A stretch of 64,000 nt of DNA, from assembly GCF_000949635.1 (NCBI RefSeq), contig NZ_BAFN01000001.1:1612001-1676000 (forward strand). The letters run 5' to 3'. Under the pieces are notes generated by a model. The model did no database searches, had not been told where the DNA came from, and worked only from the letters and a program-made list of their open reading frames with translations. The stretch comes from Candidatus Brocadia sinica JPN1 (GTDB lineage: Bacteria > Planctomycetota > Brocadiia > Brocadiales > Brocadiaceae). Both the position numbers and the translations under genes were made by a program. Positions 1 to 9,255 of the stretch are shown one piece after another; the first letter of the stretch is position 1; every line of letters begins with the position of its first letter.

Positions 1-71
1 GAAACGTAGTTAATGTACTTATCGTGACAGGTAGTTCCTGCGACTGTAGTAATGGACACAATAGTACTTAA
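1..71 (+). other. possible 3' end of an upstream gene
   Basis: A frame open from base 3 runs to a TAA at 69-71 and would overlap the start of tsaC by 20 bases. It ends in a Cys-rich tail (SSCDCSNGH). There is too little sequence to assign a family, and it may be chance. Confidence 0.25.
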
Positions 72-678
72 TCTCAGAGATCAAAATCTTTATTCAAAAC
101 ACATAGAAGCAGCTGCCCGGGCATTACGGGCGGGCGAACTGGTTGCCTTCCCCACAGAAACAGTATATGGACTTGGGGCTCATAGAGACAACGCAAAAGC
201 CGTAGAGCGTATTTATAAGGTAAAGAAACGGGTCGAAGAAAAGAGACTCACCTTAATGATTGCGGATTCCGACGATGTAAAAAAGTATGTCGACCACTTT
301 TCAAACACTGCAAAGAGGTTGATGGAATTTTTCTGGCCCGGTGCGTTAGCCATTGTTTTCCCTTTAAAGGACGGTTCAGACATTTGTATACGGTTTCCCG
401 ATAACACCGTGGCGAGGGATTTGGTCCGGGCTGCAAAGGTACCTATCGTCACTACAAGCGCGAACATTTCCGGATACCCACCCTCCACAGATGCACAACA
501 GGTGCTGATGGACTTTCGGGGGAAGATTCCCATAGTACTTGACGGCGGTTCGACACGGTTTCGTTCCCCTTCTACCGTACTTGGATTAAAAGACGATGCC
601 TTTGAAATCCTCCGCCAGGGTATTATTTCAGAGGCTATGATACGAAGTCGCCTTGAGAAGGGTTTGGTAAAGGTGTAA
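52..678 (+). CDS. tsaC: L-threonylcarbamoyladenylate synthase (Sua5/YciO/YrdC family)
   Basis: The 208-residue protein is a single YrdC domain. Such enzymes make threonylcarbamoyl-AMP from threonine, bicarbonate and ATP for the t6A37 modification of ANN-decoding tRNAs in the cytoplasm. Visible family motifs are PTETVYGLG near the N-terminus, the basic stretch KKRVEEKRL, TSANISG in the middle and STRFRSPSTV near the end. The length fits the short TsaC form; the C-terminal Sua5 domain of the roughly 350-residue form is absent. The ATG at 52 has no clear Shine-Dalgarno sequence. It may follow another gene closely, since an open frame overlaps its start. It is separated from rpiB downstream by 225 bases containing a decayed repeat. 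Confidence 0.93.
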   Translation: MDTIVLNLRDQNLYSKHIEAAARALRAGELVAFPTETVYGLGAHRDNAKAVERIYKVKKRVEEKRLTLMIADSDDVKKYVDHFSNTAKRLMEFFWPGALAIVFPLKDGSDICIRFPDNTVARDLVRAAKVPIVTTSANISGYPPSTDAQQVLMDFRGKIPIVLDGGSTRFRSPSTVLGLKDDAFEILRQGIISEAMIRSRLEKGLVKV

Positions 679-690
679 TATTTACACAAT

Positions 691-753
691 CGAATTAGGT
701 TTTTGGCGAAGCGAAGAGTCTCCTTGCTCTGCAACCCCTTTGAAATTTCCAAA
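691..753 (+). repeat. shortened, diverged copy of the 186-bp dispersed repeat
   Basis: The segment shares with the repeats at 8815-9000 and 19005-19190 the opening AATTAGG, the GCGAAGA...CTCTGCAA block and the closing TTGAAATT. The central hairpin part of the full copies is missing. It lies between tsaC and rpiB. Confidence 0.55.
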
Positions 754-903
754 CGTTGAATTAGACTGATTCCTGGCTTCCCAACACAAGAAAACGCAGG
801 TTTACTGCTGTACAAAATATTGTTATTGTTGCAGTTATACATTGTGGTTTTTTATTTTTTAACTCTCATAAAAATTTTATAAACGATAGTAAAAGAGTCT
901 AGA

Positions 904-1356
904 ATGAAAATTGCATTAGCATCAGATCACAGAGGTTTTGATTTTAAGCAGCGCGTGGCATCCATGCTCACACAAATGGGGCACACGGTAAAGGATTTTG
1001 GCACAAACAAAAACAGTGAATCGGTAGACTACCCTGATTATGGATTACAGGCGGCACGCGCTGTGGGATCAGGGGAATGCGAACGGGCAATTCTGATCTG
1101 TGGCACCGGCATCGGAATGTCCCTCGTTGCAAACAAAGTAAGGGGTGTGCGAGCTGCATGCTGCCATAACCTGTATACGGTTGAGATGAGCCGAAGGCAC
1201 AATGATTCCAATGTATTGTGCATTGGCGCTGATGTCATAGATGAAGAACTTTTGGAACAGAAGGTCAAGCTGTGGTTAGAAACCCCTTTTGAGGGCGGGA
1301 GACACGCCCGCCGCGTAGAAAAGATCATGGAAGTCGAAAACGGGGAAGGAATCTAG
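904..1356 (+). CDS. rpiB: ribose-5-phosphate isomerase B (stand-alone)
   Basis: This 150-residue protein is a complete RpiB, interconverting ribose-5-phosphate and ribulose-5-phosphate in the non-oxidative pentose phosphate pathway. The start SDHRGFDFK matches the phosphate-binding N-terminus, DYPDY is conserved, the active-site Cys lies in CGTGIGMS, and the catalytic-region His is in the RHNDSNV segment. Length is typical. A second RpiB domain forms the N-terminus of the fusion at 10157-13447, so the organism carries two. The ATG at 904 has only a weak purine-rich stretch upstream. It converges with the exporter operon, whose last gene ends at 1629; the 272 bases between hold nothing I recognise. 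Confidence 0.95.
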   Translation: MKIALASDHRGFDFKQRVASMLTQMGHTVKDFGTNKNSESVDYPDYGLQAARAVGSGECERAILICGTGIGMSLVANKVRGVRAACCHNLYTVEMSRRHNDSNVLCIGADVIDEELLEQKVKLWLETPFEGGRHARRVEKIMEVENGEGI

Positions 1357-1628
1357 GTCTGGGTAATTGGTATTTTTTCTGTAAGTATCCAGATAGATCA
1401 TACATACAAAACAACAACAGCTTTCATGTTGTACTTATGCCACACTTGTTTGGGAAACCCAGCCGATATGCTGTTCATACTTAATATGTGTTCTGGTTGA
1501 TGATTCTACCGCTACATTCGTAAGCTATATAAGTTTCCTGAAAGAGATGTCAAAACTTTGACTACTTATTATTATTTACGGCATTGAACAATGTCCTGAT
1601 TGGCAGGCGGGATTTGCATGCCAGGAAC

Positions 1629-2753
1629 CTACTTCGTCACTGCAATTGATTTCCGGAAGAGCACCAGGCTATATGCAAAGAACCCAAGACCGATGGCAGT
1701 TACCATGAGGAACTGTAACCATACCGCGCTCAAGCCGCCGCCGCGATAAATGATCACCTGCGAAAAGCTGACAAAATGCCGTGAAGGCAGGAAGAAAGTG
1801 ATATACTGCAGCCATTGTGGCTGGCTCTCGATAGGTGTATTCCCGCCCGAAAGAAGCATCATCAGGATGATTACCAGAACGATCAGCAGCGCAAACTGCG
1901 CCATGGATCGAGAAATCGTGCCCAGAAATACCCCCAGCGCCGTCGTGAAGAACAGATAGAGCACGACGCCAATGAACCACAGCACAACCGAACCGGCAAA
2001 CGGCACCTGCAGCACTGTCCTCACCACCAAAAAGAGTGAAAACCCCGTCGCGACGAGAATCATCAGGCCGTTGGCCCACACCTTTGCCATGGCGATTTCG
2101 AACGCGGATAACGGCATCACCATCAGGTGTTCCAGCGTTCCATGCTCGCGTTCCCGGATCACCGCAGCGCCTGTCAGAATTACCGTTAGCATGGTCACCT
2201 GATTGATGATGGCTACCACGCTGGTAAACCAGGAGGACATTCCGTTTGGGTTGAACATCCGGCGAACGACCAGATTAACAGGCTGGCGCTCCGTTTCATC
2301 CGTACGTTTGAGAAAAGTTGCGATGCGCTGGTTAATAATGTTCTTAATGTAGTCCGCGCCAATGCTGGCCTGCTTCATCGCGGTTGCGTCTACATTTACC
2401 TGAATGTCCGGATTTCGACCGGCGCGAAGGTCCGATTCAAACATGGTCGGAATCGCGACCACGAACATGAACCGGCCTTTGTCCATCGCGTCTTCAACCT
2501 TCCTGGCCTCGATATACTCAGGATACTGAAAATACGGCGGCAAGAAGGCATTGAACAATTCCTTGGACAAGGCCGAACCGTCCTCGTCCACGAAGGCAAT
2601 TGATGCGTTGTTGACCTGAGTCGAAGTGCCCGTCGCCTGGACGTAGATAGCCATAGTGAACGCATAGCAGAGGAATATCACCATCACCAGATCGCTCAGC
2701 AGACTGGCAATTTCCTTGAGCCCAAGCCAGAAGATGTTCAGGAGTAATCTCAT
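1629..2753 (-). CDS. ABC-2 type permease subunit, YhhJ-like
   Basis: The 374-residue membrane protein has one N-terminal membrane segment (about residues 12-34), a periplasmic domain of roughly 140 residues, and a C-terminal block of five or six membrane segments ending in a basic tail. The REREHGTLEHLMVMP segment before the second membrane block is typical of ABC-2 permeases. I chose the ATG at 2753 because it begins the hydrophobic helix directly and lies 2 bases after the RbbA-like stop codon; the frame is open further upstream, but that part is antisense-like to the preceding gene. With the RbbA-like, HlyD-like and outer-membrane genes it completes a tripartite exporter resembling E. coli yhiI-rbbA-yhhJ. 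The substrate is unknown. Confidence 0.88.
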   Translation of the reverse strand: MRLLLNIFWLGLKEIASLLSDLVMVIFLCYAFTMAIYVQATGTSTQVNNASIAFVDEDGSALSKELFNAFLPPYFQYPEYIEARKVEDAMDKGRFMFVVAIPTMFESDLRAGRNPDIQVNVDATAMKQASIGADYIKNIINQRIATFLKRTDETERQPVNLVVRRMFNPNGMSSWFTSVVAIINQVTMLTVILTGAAVIREREHGTLEHLMVMPLSAFEIAMAKVWANGLMILVATGFSLFLVVRTVLQVPFAGSVVLWFIGVVLYLFFTTALGVFLGTISRSMAQFALLIVLVIILMMLLSGGNTPIESQPQWLQYITFFLPSRHFVSFSQVIIYRGGGLSAVWLQFLMVTAIGLGFFAYSLVLFRKSIAVTK

Positions 2754-2755
2754 CG

Positions 2756-5539
2756 CTATTTCTCCTGCTTTCTCATACTTACGACGCTCACCGTCAGGAG
2801 AATCGGGATGCAACAGGCCAGAAAAACAACGTCCTGCATCAGAAAGTTGGGACCGAGGCCCTTGGTGTACGCGCCCACGCTGGCATGCATGTAGTAAGTT
2901 GTTGGCCAGATCGAGCCAATGAGCCGGGCCCGACCCACAAGTGTCGAGACCGGCTGTAACAAACCAGAAAATTGGGTGGTCGGTAAAATGGTCAGAATCG
3001 CAGTGACGAAAACGGCCGCGACCTGGCTGCTCGTGAACGTCGAAATGACCATGCCGATGCCGGTTGTCACGATAAGGTACAGCAGTGTGCACATCGTCAG
3101 CGTCAGGAAACTACCCTTGATCGGGACGCCGAAGACGATCAGCGCCATGGCAGCCAGGATAAAGAAGTTCATCATGCCAATCGCAATGTAGGGGAGTTGC
3201 TTTCCCACAAGGTACTCCAGTCTGCCTGTCGGCGTAACATAAAAGTTGATGATTGAGCCCAGCTCCTTTTCGCGCACGACGCTGACCGCCATGAGCACAG
3301 CCGGTATCAGCACCAGCAGCAGGGAAGGGACGCTCGGCACAATTGTATAGATGCTTTCAAACGTGGGATTGTACATGAAACGCGTCTGGAGAGTGGCGGT
3401 GTACTTGTCTGGGCCGGAGGACAATCCGCTGGCGGGATCGCGCAGCAAGGTGTCGTGCACCCCTTGCGCATACTGTGCGATCGTCTCACCCCGGTATGGG
3501 TCGGCCCCGTCCACCGACGCCGAGACATCCGGTTTGGATCCTCTGCGGAAATCCCTGCCAAAATCCGGCGGAACTTCAACAACCAGCGAGATGTCATTTG
3601 ATTGCAGCCTTTCCAGCGCCTCGTCGGCAGTTCTGATTGGCGGTGTAAGACTGAAGTAACGCTGAGCCCCCGCGAACTGTTCCAGATACAAACGGCTTTC
3701 CGGAGACTGATCGAGATCGAACGTGGCATAGCGTATGTGCTCGACGTCGGAGGTAATTCCAAAGCCGAAAACGAGCATCAGCAATGCCGAACCAATGAAG
3801 GCAAAGGCCAGGCGCACCGGGTCGCGGCGAATCTGCATCGTTTCATTGTTGGTGTAGGCGAGCATCCGGCCAAGACTGAACCAGCCTGCACGGTGCACTG
3901 ACGGCGTTGGCTGGGTCGCAGGCTGCTTGGCCGATGATGCGCCGATGGGCGCACTGTCCTTGCTCTCGCCTTTGGCCGCGGCGTCACCAATAGCGTCCTC
4001 CATGTAGCCGATGAAGGCATCCTCAAGGGTATCGGTGCCTCGCTCCCTGATGAGCTTCTGTGGAGCATCGCACGCCAGCACCTTCCCCGCGTTCATAAGC
4101 GAAATCCTGTCACAGCGCATCGCTTCATTCATGAAATGCGTGGTTACGAAGATCGTCACGCCCTGCTTCCGCGAAAGATCGATCAGGAGTTCCCAGAAGC
4201 TGTCCCGGGCCACCGGGTCAACTCCTGACGTGGGTTCATCCAGAATCAGCAATTCCGGCTCATGCAGAACGGCGACCGCCAGCGAAAGCCGCTGACGCAT
4301 GCCCAATGGCAGATCTTCGGCCAACGAATCAAGATGCGCGCGCAGACCGAATTTATCCACCAACTCCTCGATACGTGTCTTGGCTTTGTCGGGCGGGATG
4401 TGATAAAGGCGCGCATCAAGCACCAGGTTCTGGCGAACGGTCAGTTCGCCGTAGAGTGAGAACGCCTGCGTCATGTAGCCGATGTGATTTCGCACCTCGA
4501 TGCTTCCGGCTTCGACCGACTGGCCGCCGAAGAGCGTCGCGGTACCTTCGGTGGGGGGCAGCAGCCCCGTCAGCATCTTCATGGTTGTGGACTTACCGCA
4601 ACCGTTGGAGCCCAGGAAGCCGAAGATCTCGCCGCGCTCGATGGACAGGCTGACGTGGTCAACCGCGGTGAAGCTGCCAAAGCGGCGCGTCAGGTCCTTG
4701 GCCTCGATGACAATTTCTGATTTGGATTCTACTCGCAGAGGAATGGTTACTTCCTTATGGCCGGCGCGCTTCTCCTCCGGCAGCAGGGCAATGAAGCATT
4801 GTTCCAGATCCTTCGTGTTCGTCCGTTTCATCAGCTCCGCCGGTGTTCCTGTCGCCAGCACGCGTCCGGCGTCCATCGCAACGATCCAGTCCCACTTTTG
4901 CGCCTCGTCCATATAGGCAGTGGAAATGACGACACTCATGCTGGGGCGTCCCTTGCGAATATCGTCAATGAGCGTCCAGAATTGCCGCCGCGAGAGCGGA
5001 TCAACGCCGGTGGTCGGTTCATCGAGGATGAGAAGGTCCGGTTCGTGAACCAGGGCGCCGCAGAGCCCCACCTTTTGTTTCATACCGCCTGAGAGCTTGC
5101 CAGCGGGGCGTTCGGGAAAGGGGGCAAGTCCGGTGGCATCGAGCAGTTCTTTGATGCGGACCGGACGCTCAGAGGCAGATAGTCCGAAGAGCCTTGCCAT
5201 AAAGTCGACGTTCTCATGAACGCTGAGTTCCAGGTAGAGATTCTTGCCCAGACCCTGAGGCATATAAGCGATTCGCGGACATACTTCGCCTCGATGCCGG
5301 GCATCAGCGATGTCCCCGCCCAGGACAGTCACGTTTCCCTGCTGCAGCTTCTTGGATCCGGCAACGATAGCCATGAGCGTGGATTTGCCGACGCCATCAG
5401 GCCCGATAACGCCTACCATAAGGCCGCTTGGAATGTCGAGGGAAATGCCATCGAGCGCCACAACGCTTCCATAGCGATGGGTGACGTCCTTGATGGAGAC
5501 CACCGGTGTGCTACCGGATTGAGACGCGGGAGACAACAT
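2756..5539 (-). CDS. rbbA: RbbA-like fused ABC transporter (two ATPase domains plus permease)
   Basis: The 927-residue protein carries two nucleotide-binding domains followed by an ABC-2 membrane domain. The first ATPase has Walker A GPDGVGKST, signature LSGGMKQ and Walker B LLILDEPTTGVDP. The second has Walker A GSNGCGKST, a modified signature LPLGMRQ and Walker B LLILDEPTSGVDP. Membrane segments begin near residue 580, with a periplasmic loop and five more helices to the C-terminus. Size and order match E. coli RbbA, a ribosome-associated ATPase also annotated as a transporter. The ATG at 5539 follows an AGGAGG-type site. The gene is expected to be cotranscribed with the YhhJ-like gene 2 bases downstream. 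A role as exporter is inferred from the adaptor and outer-membrane factor upstream. Confidence 0.9.
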   Translation of the reverse strand: MLSPASQSGSTPVVSIKDVTHRYGSVVALDGISLDIPSGLMVGVIGPDGVGKSTLMAIVAGSKKLQQGNVTVLGGDIADARHRGEVCPRIAYMPQGLGKNLYLELSVHENVDFMARLFGLSASERPVRIKELLDATGLAPFPERPAGKLSGGMKQKVGLCGALVHEPDLLILDEPTTGVDPLSRRQFWTLIDDIRKGRPSMSVVISTAYMDEAQKWDWIVAMDAGRVLATGTPAELMKRTNTKDLEQCFIALLPEEKRAGHKEVTIPLRVESKSEIVIEAKDLTRRFGSFTAVDHVSLSIERGEIFGFLGSNGCGKSTTMKMLTGLLPPTEGTATLFGGQSVEAGSIEVRNHIGYMTQAFSLYGELTVRQNLVLDARLYHIPPDKAKTRIEELVDKFGLRAHLDSLAEDLPLGMRQRLSLAVAVLHEPELLILDEPTSGVDPVARDSFWELLIDLSRKQGVTIFVTTHFMNEAMRCDRISLMNAGKVLACDAPQKLIRERGTDTLEDAFIGYMEDAIGDAAAKGESKDSAPIGASSAKQPATQPTPSVHRAGWFSLGRMLAYTNNETMQIRRDPVRLAFAFIGSALLMLVFGFGITSDVEHIRYATFDLDQSPESRLYLEQFAGAQRYFSLTPPIRTADEALERLQSNDISLVVEVPPDFGRDFRRGSKPDVSASVDGADPYRGETIAQYAQGVHDTLLRDPASGLSSGPDKYTATLQTRFMYNPTFESIYTIVPSVPSLLLVLIPAVLMAVSVVREKELGSIINFYVTPTGRLEYLVGKQLPYIAIGMMNFFILAAMALIVFGVPIKGSFLTLTMCTLLYLIVTTGIGMVISTFTSSQVAAVFVTAILTILPTTQFSGLLQPVSTLVGRARLIGSIWPTTYYMHASVGAYTKGLGPNFLMQDVVFLACCIPILLTVSVVSMRKQEK

Positions 5540-5654
5540 ATATTTTATATCTCCTCCTGTTTATAGAGTATCAAATGTATGCTAAGAAGGTTTATAGATT
5601 GTGATTTTCTTTTGAAATTCCTTACTATAAATTTAATACTATTCAATAAAAGCG

Positions 5655-5840
5655 CTATAAATCCCGTAGGGATGAAATGATTATAGACGATAGCATAAAA
5701 ACCAGCCGATAAACCCCGAAGGGGTGATATGATCGTTTTCCCGTGAAATGCCCCGTGTGTCTATTATGTCATCCCCTTGGGATTGGGTGTTGTTTTCGGT
5801 TTTTTCATCTATAATCATTTTACCCCTTCGGGGTTCTTGT
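5655..5840. repeat. REP-like cluster A: four palindromic units, two forward and two reverse
   Basis: The 435-base gap between the outer-membrane gene and the RbbA-like gene contains four short palindromes with an adjoining ATGATTATAG-like tail. Units with cores CCCGTAGGG (about 5660-5686) and CCCCGAAGGGG (5712-5735) point forward. Units with cores CCCCTTGGG (5762-5787) and CCCCTTCGGGG (5808-5835) point backward. The same forward, forward, reverse, reverse layout recurs at 17525-17684. Nothing else is evident in this gap. Confidence 0.85.
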
Positions 5841-5974
5841 TTTTATGTTCTTAATAAATCACAATAAATGAACACGTTTAGTATAATTTTACACATCACA
5901 TCTTCATTATATCTCCTCTCTATCGTCAGGCTTATAAAGCGGCTCGCGCGGCGGCGGATCAGCTGCGGAAGTAT

Positions 5975-7609
5975 TTACCAGTAGGGCTTTTTAAAAACTG
6001 GTACGTCCCTGGTCAGCAGCGGGTGTAAATCTTCCGGCTTTGGTGACGGCGGTGGCAACAAACGGCCCCAGTTGGTCCGTTTTTGCATCTCGGTTAGCGT
6101 ACTTTCTGCTATAATTGGTTGTCCCTGACGCAACTCCCAACCTCCACCCAACGCCTTGTAAAGGGCAATCAAATTCGTGGCAATGGACGAGCGTGTCTCG
6201 GTCAAACGAATCTCCTCCTGCAATAAAGCGCGTTGCGTATCCAACACGCGCTGATAATCCACGGCGCCTTCTCGATATTGCACCAGGGCTATCTCTACCG
6301 ATCTCTGGGCAGCTTGTACGGAGTTTTGTGTATACGTTGTAGATTCCTGGGATTTGAGGAAGCCAATCAAGGCGTCTTCCGATTCCTGGGCCGCCTTGAG
6401 CACAGTGTTTTTGTAGTTGACGAGCAATTGCTGAAATCGCGCGTCCTGGACGCGTACATTGTTCTCGATACGGCCGTAATTGAAAAAGGGCCACTGAACC
6501 GACGGGCCAAAGGAATAGAAAAAGCTGCCTGAGTCAAAGATATTATCCATGTGCGCATGGTTGGACTGCACCCCACCCTGGCTGCTGCTTTGTAACCCGA
6601 TCTCACCAAAAAGCGAAAATCTGGGATAGAGATCCGCTTTGGCAATGCCAATCCGGGCACACTGTGCAGCTGCGGCAAGCTCCGCACTGCGGATATCCGG
6701 ACGCCGCCGCAGCAATTCAGCCGGCATGCTGACGGCCACTTCCGCAGGCGCCGTTGGAATCCCTTTCTTTTCGTTCAGGACTGTCTGAATTGCGCCCGGA
6801 GGTTGCCCCAATAACGTACTCAAGGCGTTTTGCGCCTGCCGCAGTCCGCTTTGCAGCTGGGGTATGGAAGCCCGGGTGCTTTCTAATAACGTGCGGGACT
6901 GGGCCACATCCAGTTCCGTGACGACACCATTGCGGAAACGAGACTCGGCAATCTTTAACCCTTCCTCCTGGAGTTCGGCGTTTTTCCTGGTTAGCTCAAT
7001 GCGCACCTCAAGGGTTCGAATCACCGTATAGGTGCGGGCGACTTCAGCAGTAAGTGAGACCAGGGCGTCATCGTAGTCAGCCTCCGAGGCAATCAAACTG
7101 GCGTGGGCTGCCTGCACGTCCCGACGAAACTTGCCCCAGAAATCCAATTCCCAGACCGCATCAAAGCCTACCTGATAATCCCAATAATTTCGGTCTCTAA
7201 AGGAACTATTGGGCGCATTTTCACTAACACCCTCCTTGGTTGCACTGCCAAATACCTCTTGTTGCTGGGGAAACTGCTGGCCGATGGCAATACCTAACCG
7301 GGCACGGGCTTCCAGAATTCTCAGACCGGTAATCTGCAATGGAAGGTTTTGCTGATAAGCAAGTTTGATTAATTGATCTAATGTCGGGTCACTGAATGCC
7401 CTCCACCACTGGCTGGCAACGTCAGCCTGGGTTGCGACCCGTGAGTCATCTTTCTCGTTCCAGTTTTCCTGAATTTCGGCTTCAGGTTTCACAAAGTCGG
7501 GGCCCACCGCACACCCGTCCAGCAGCAACACCATGCTCAGGAGTGAAACCGCACTGGCAATGGCCCAACGCCCTTCGTACATCGTTGGCTTTGCATCGTT
7601 ATTGCACAT
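5975..7609 (-). CDS. TolC/OprM-type outer membrane efflux lipoprotein (NodT family)
   Basis: The 544-residue protein is an RND/ABC outer-membrane factor. After a hydrophobic signal it has a possible lipobox at LLDGC followed by AVGPDF, the characteristic start of mature OprM/NodT proteins. Two repeated halves with long alpha-helical hairpins follow, including EARARLGIA and RRRPDIRSAE, the latter diagnostic for the family. The length is a little above the usual 460-500 because of a proline-rich C-terminal tail. The ATG at 7609 overlaps the TGA of the HlyD-like gene by one base (TGATG), indicating translational coupling. It should form the outer-membrane channel for the adaptor and the RbbA/YhhJ-like permeases. 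Confidence 0.93.
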   Translation of the reverse strand: MCNNDAKPTMYEGRWAIASAVSLLSMVLLLDGCAVGPDFVKPEAEIQENWNEKDDSRVATQADVASQWWRAFSDPTLDQLIKLAYQQNLPLQITGLRILEARARLGIAIGQQFPQQQEVFGSATKEGVSENAPNSSFRDRNYWDYQVGFDAVWELDFWGKFRRDVQAAHASLIASEADYDDALVSLTAEVARTYTVIRTLEVRIELTRKNAELQEEGLKIAESRFRNGVVTELDVAQSRTLLESTRASIPQLQSGLRQAQNALSTLLGQPPGAIQTVLNEKKGIPTAPAEVAVSMPAELLRRRPDIRSAELAAAAQCARIGIAKADLYPRFSLFGEIGLQSSSQGGVQSNHAHMDNIFDSGSFFYSFGPSVQWPFFNYGRIENNVRVQDARFQQLLVNYKNTVLKAAQESEDALIGFLKSQESTTYTQNSVQAAQRSVEIALVQYREGAVDYQRVLDTQRALLQEEIRLTETRSSIATNLIALYKALGGGWELRQGQPIIAESTLTEMQKRTNWGRLLPPPSPKPEDLHPLLTRDVPVFKKPYW

Positions 7610-8643
7610 CAAGGCACCTCCCTGGGGCGTTCAATCGCCTTTGAGGGCAGCGTCAAGAGATTCTGCAGCCAGTGCGGCCAGGTGGCGTATTCATCCACCT
7701 TGACATATCCGACGCCCCGGACGCCCGTCTTTACGTAATCCATGTAAGCGGCGGCCAGCTCTTCAGGCACCTGTATCTTGACGCGGAACATCAGCTTCTC
7801 ACGCTCGCTGCGTGTCTCGACCTGCTTGGGAGTGAATTGCGCCTCCGGGGACACGAAACTCACATATCCGGCCGCTGCGAGGCCAGGAGCATGGTCAAGG
7901 GTAATCCGTCCTTCGGCGCCAATCTTCAACTTGGCGGCCTGTTGTGCGGGAAGGAATATCTCCATATAGATGTCTTTCAAGTTCACTAACGTCAGTGCTT
8001 TCCCGCCGGGAGCCAGGACCTCGCCAACTTCAGCCAAGCGATACAGTACTCTTCCGCGGACTGGGGACCTGAGCGTCGCATCGTCGATGCGGGTCTGGAT
8101 CGTCACTACGTTTGCCTGCGCGACTTCGACCTCTTGCTTGGCGGTTTGCAGCCTCGCTTCCTCTTCCGCGAGTGCGGCCGTGGTTGTTTCCAATGCCGTC
8201 CTGCGGACATCATACTCACGCTGCGAGCCGGCGCGTTCTTCGACGAGTTTTCGGGTGCGTTCGACCTCTATCCTGGCAAGTTCAATCTCGCTTTTCCGCC
8301 TGGCGATGGCGGCGTTGGCGATCGCTAGGCGCTCCTGCGTGGCGGCGACGTTTGCCTTGGCGCTGGCCAGCTCGGCATCCAGCGTGATAGTGTCCAGCCT
8401 TACCAGCACCTGACCCGGCTCGACACGATCGCCTTCGTCGACGAGGATTTCCTTGACCCTGAGCGGTTCCTTGGCGGCGACATCGACCAGTTTGCTCTCG
8501 ATCCGGCCGTTACCTGAGGCGATCCCCTCCGGCAGCGCGAATTTCTTTGCCTTCCAAAACTTATAGCCGAAGAACGCAGCTCCTGCGACAACGACTATCG
8601 GTATGATCCATATCAGGTGTTTCTTGTAACTAGTTTTGGACAT
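7609..8643 (-). CDS. HlyD-family membrane fusion protein (YhiI-like adaptor)
   Basis: The 344-residue adaptor has an N-terminal membrane anchor (about residues 8-27), a biotinyl-lipoyl-like half-domain (VKEILVDEGDRVEPGQVLVRLD), a long coiled-coil hairpin of about 110 residues rich in Ala, Glu and Arg, the returning lipoyl half (LRSPVRGRVLYRLAEVGE) and a beta-barrel domain. I chose the ATG at 8643 because an AAAGGAG site lies about six bases upstream and the membrane anchor follows directly; the frame is open for 31 more codons upstream. It is the first gene of the exporter operon and would link the inner-membrane permeases to the outer-membrane factor. Confidence 0.92.
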   Translation of the reverse strand: MSKTSYKKHLIWIIPIVVVAGAAFFGYKFWKAKKFALPEGIASGNGRIESKLVDVAAKEPLRVKEILVDEGDRVEPGQVLVRLDTITLDAELASAKANVAATQERLAIANAAIARRKSEIELARIEVERTRKLVEERAGSQREYDVRRTALETTTAALAEEEARLQTAKQEVEVAQANVVTIQTRIDDATLRSPVRGRVLYRLAEVGEVLAPGGKALTLVNLKDIYMEIFLPAQQAAKLKIGAEGRITLDHAPGLAAAGYVSFVSPEAQFTPKQVETRSEREKLMFRVKIQVPEELAAAYMDYVKTGVRGVGYVKVDEYATWPHWLQNLLTLPSKAIERPREVP

Positions 8644-8763
8644 AGGAGACTCCTTTGATTGTATTGAATAATTGCTTTTTCGCATTAGACATTCAATCCT
8701 AAAACAAAGGGGATTGAAAGTTTTTTTCCTGGACATAAATCCTTGCTAAAGGCAACGACACAT

Positions 8764-8791
8764 GTAGCCGCAGACTTCAGTCTGTGGCTAC
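8764..8791. repeat. perfect-arm palindrome GTAGCC...GGCTAC
   Basis: Twelve-base arms enclose a four-base loop, with one G:U-type mismatch. It lies upstream of the exporter operon and next to a short direct repeat (TTGAAATTCCTATAC) that also borders the neighbouring elements. It is one of several hairpins whose outer ends read GTAG and CTAC. Confidence 0.6.
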
Positions 8792-8814
8792 CAGGCTTGA
8801 AATTCCTATACCTA

Positions 8815-9000
8815 AATTAGGCCTTCGGCGACTTATTTAAAGAGAACGTCGAACCGCAGAACAAGGAATATCGAATAGTGAAGTAAAAATACTTCATCAT
8901 TCAACATTCTTTGTTCGATATTCGATATTCGGCGTACCTCTTTTCAATGGAGAGCGAAGAAGCTCTTCGCTCTGCAACAACTTTGAAATTCCTATACATT
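8815..9000 (+). repeat. 186-bp dispersed repeat, copy 1
   Basis: This non-coding element is nearly identical to 19005-19190 in the same orientation and of the same length. It holds a central imperfect hairpin around GAAGTAAAAATACTTC, a second inverted pair GGAATATCGAA/TTCGATATTC, and a third hairpin GAGCGAAGAAGCTCTTCGCTC. It ends with TTGAAATTCCTATACATT. A shortened relative is at 691-753. I find no open frame of useful length in it. Confidence 0.88.
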
Positions 9001-9042
9001 AAATTATGTCTTCGGTGACTTTTATATAACAAGGTTAATACC

Positions 9043-9105
9043 CACCCCTGAATCCCCTCCCAAGAGGGGACTTTTCAAATTCCCCTCTTGAGAGGGGTAG
9101 GGGTG
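9043..9105. repeat. long imperfect hairpin of CACCCCT...AGGGGTG type
   Basis: Arms CACCCCT...CCCCTC...AAGAGGGGA and TCCCCTCTT...GAGGGG...GGGGTG pair over about 26 bases around a ten-base loop. It lies between two copies of the short direct repeat TTTGAAATTCCT. Similar GC-rich hairpins occur at 17341-17426 and near 53340. A terminator for an adjacent gene is unlikely, because the gene that ends nearest (LOG, minus strand) ends at 9310. Confidence 0.65.
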
Positions 9106-9180
9106 TGTAAGGCAATAACAAAAAGTTTGAAATTCCTTAACATTTTATTAGGCTTTCAGCAACTTTGCTTGAGGTCGCTT

Positions 9181-9255
9181 GTAGGGGCGAAGCATTTGCT
9201 AATAGTACATTTGAATGCCGTCGCATATCCTGGACAGCAAATGCTTCGCCCCTAC
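9181..9255. repeat. 20-bp perfect inverted repeat GTAGGGGCGAAGCATTTGCT
   Basis: The perfect 20-base arms are at 9181-9200 and 9236-9255 and are separated by 35 bases. The outer GTAGGGGC/GCCCCTAC ends recur in hairpins at 14703-14731 and 17708-17735. It is probably a dispersed extragenic palindrome. Confidence 0.8.

Noticed and set aside
5655-5840. CRISPR-like array, because of repeated short palindromes
   Set aside because: The units face in different directions, vary in core sequence and have irregular spacers, so this is a REP-type cluster.
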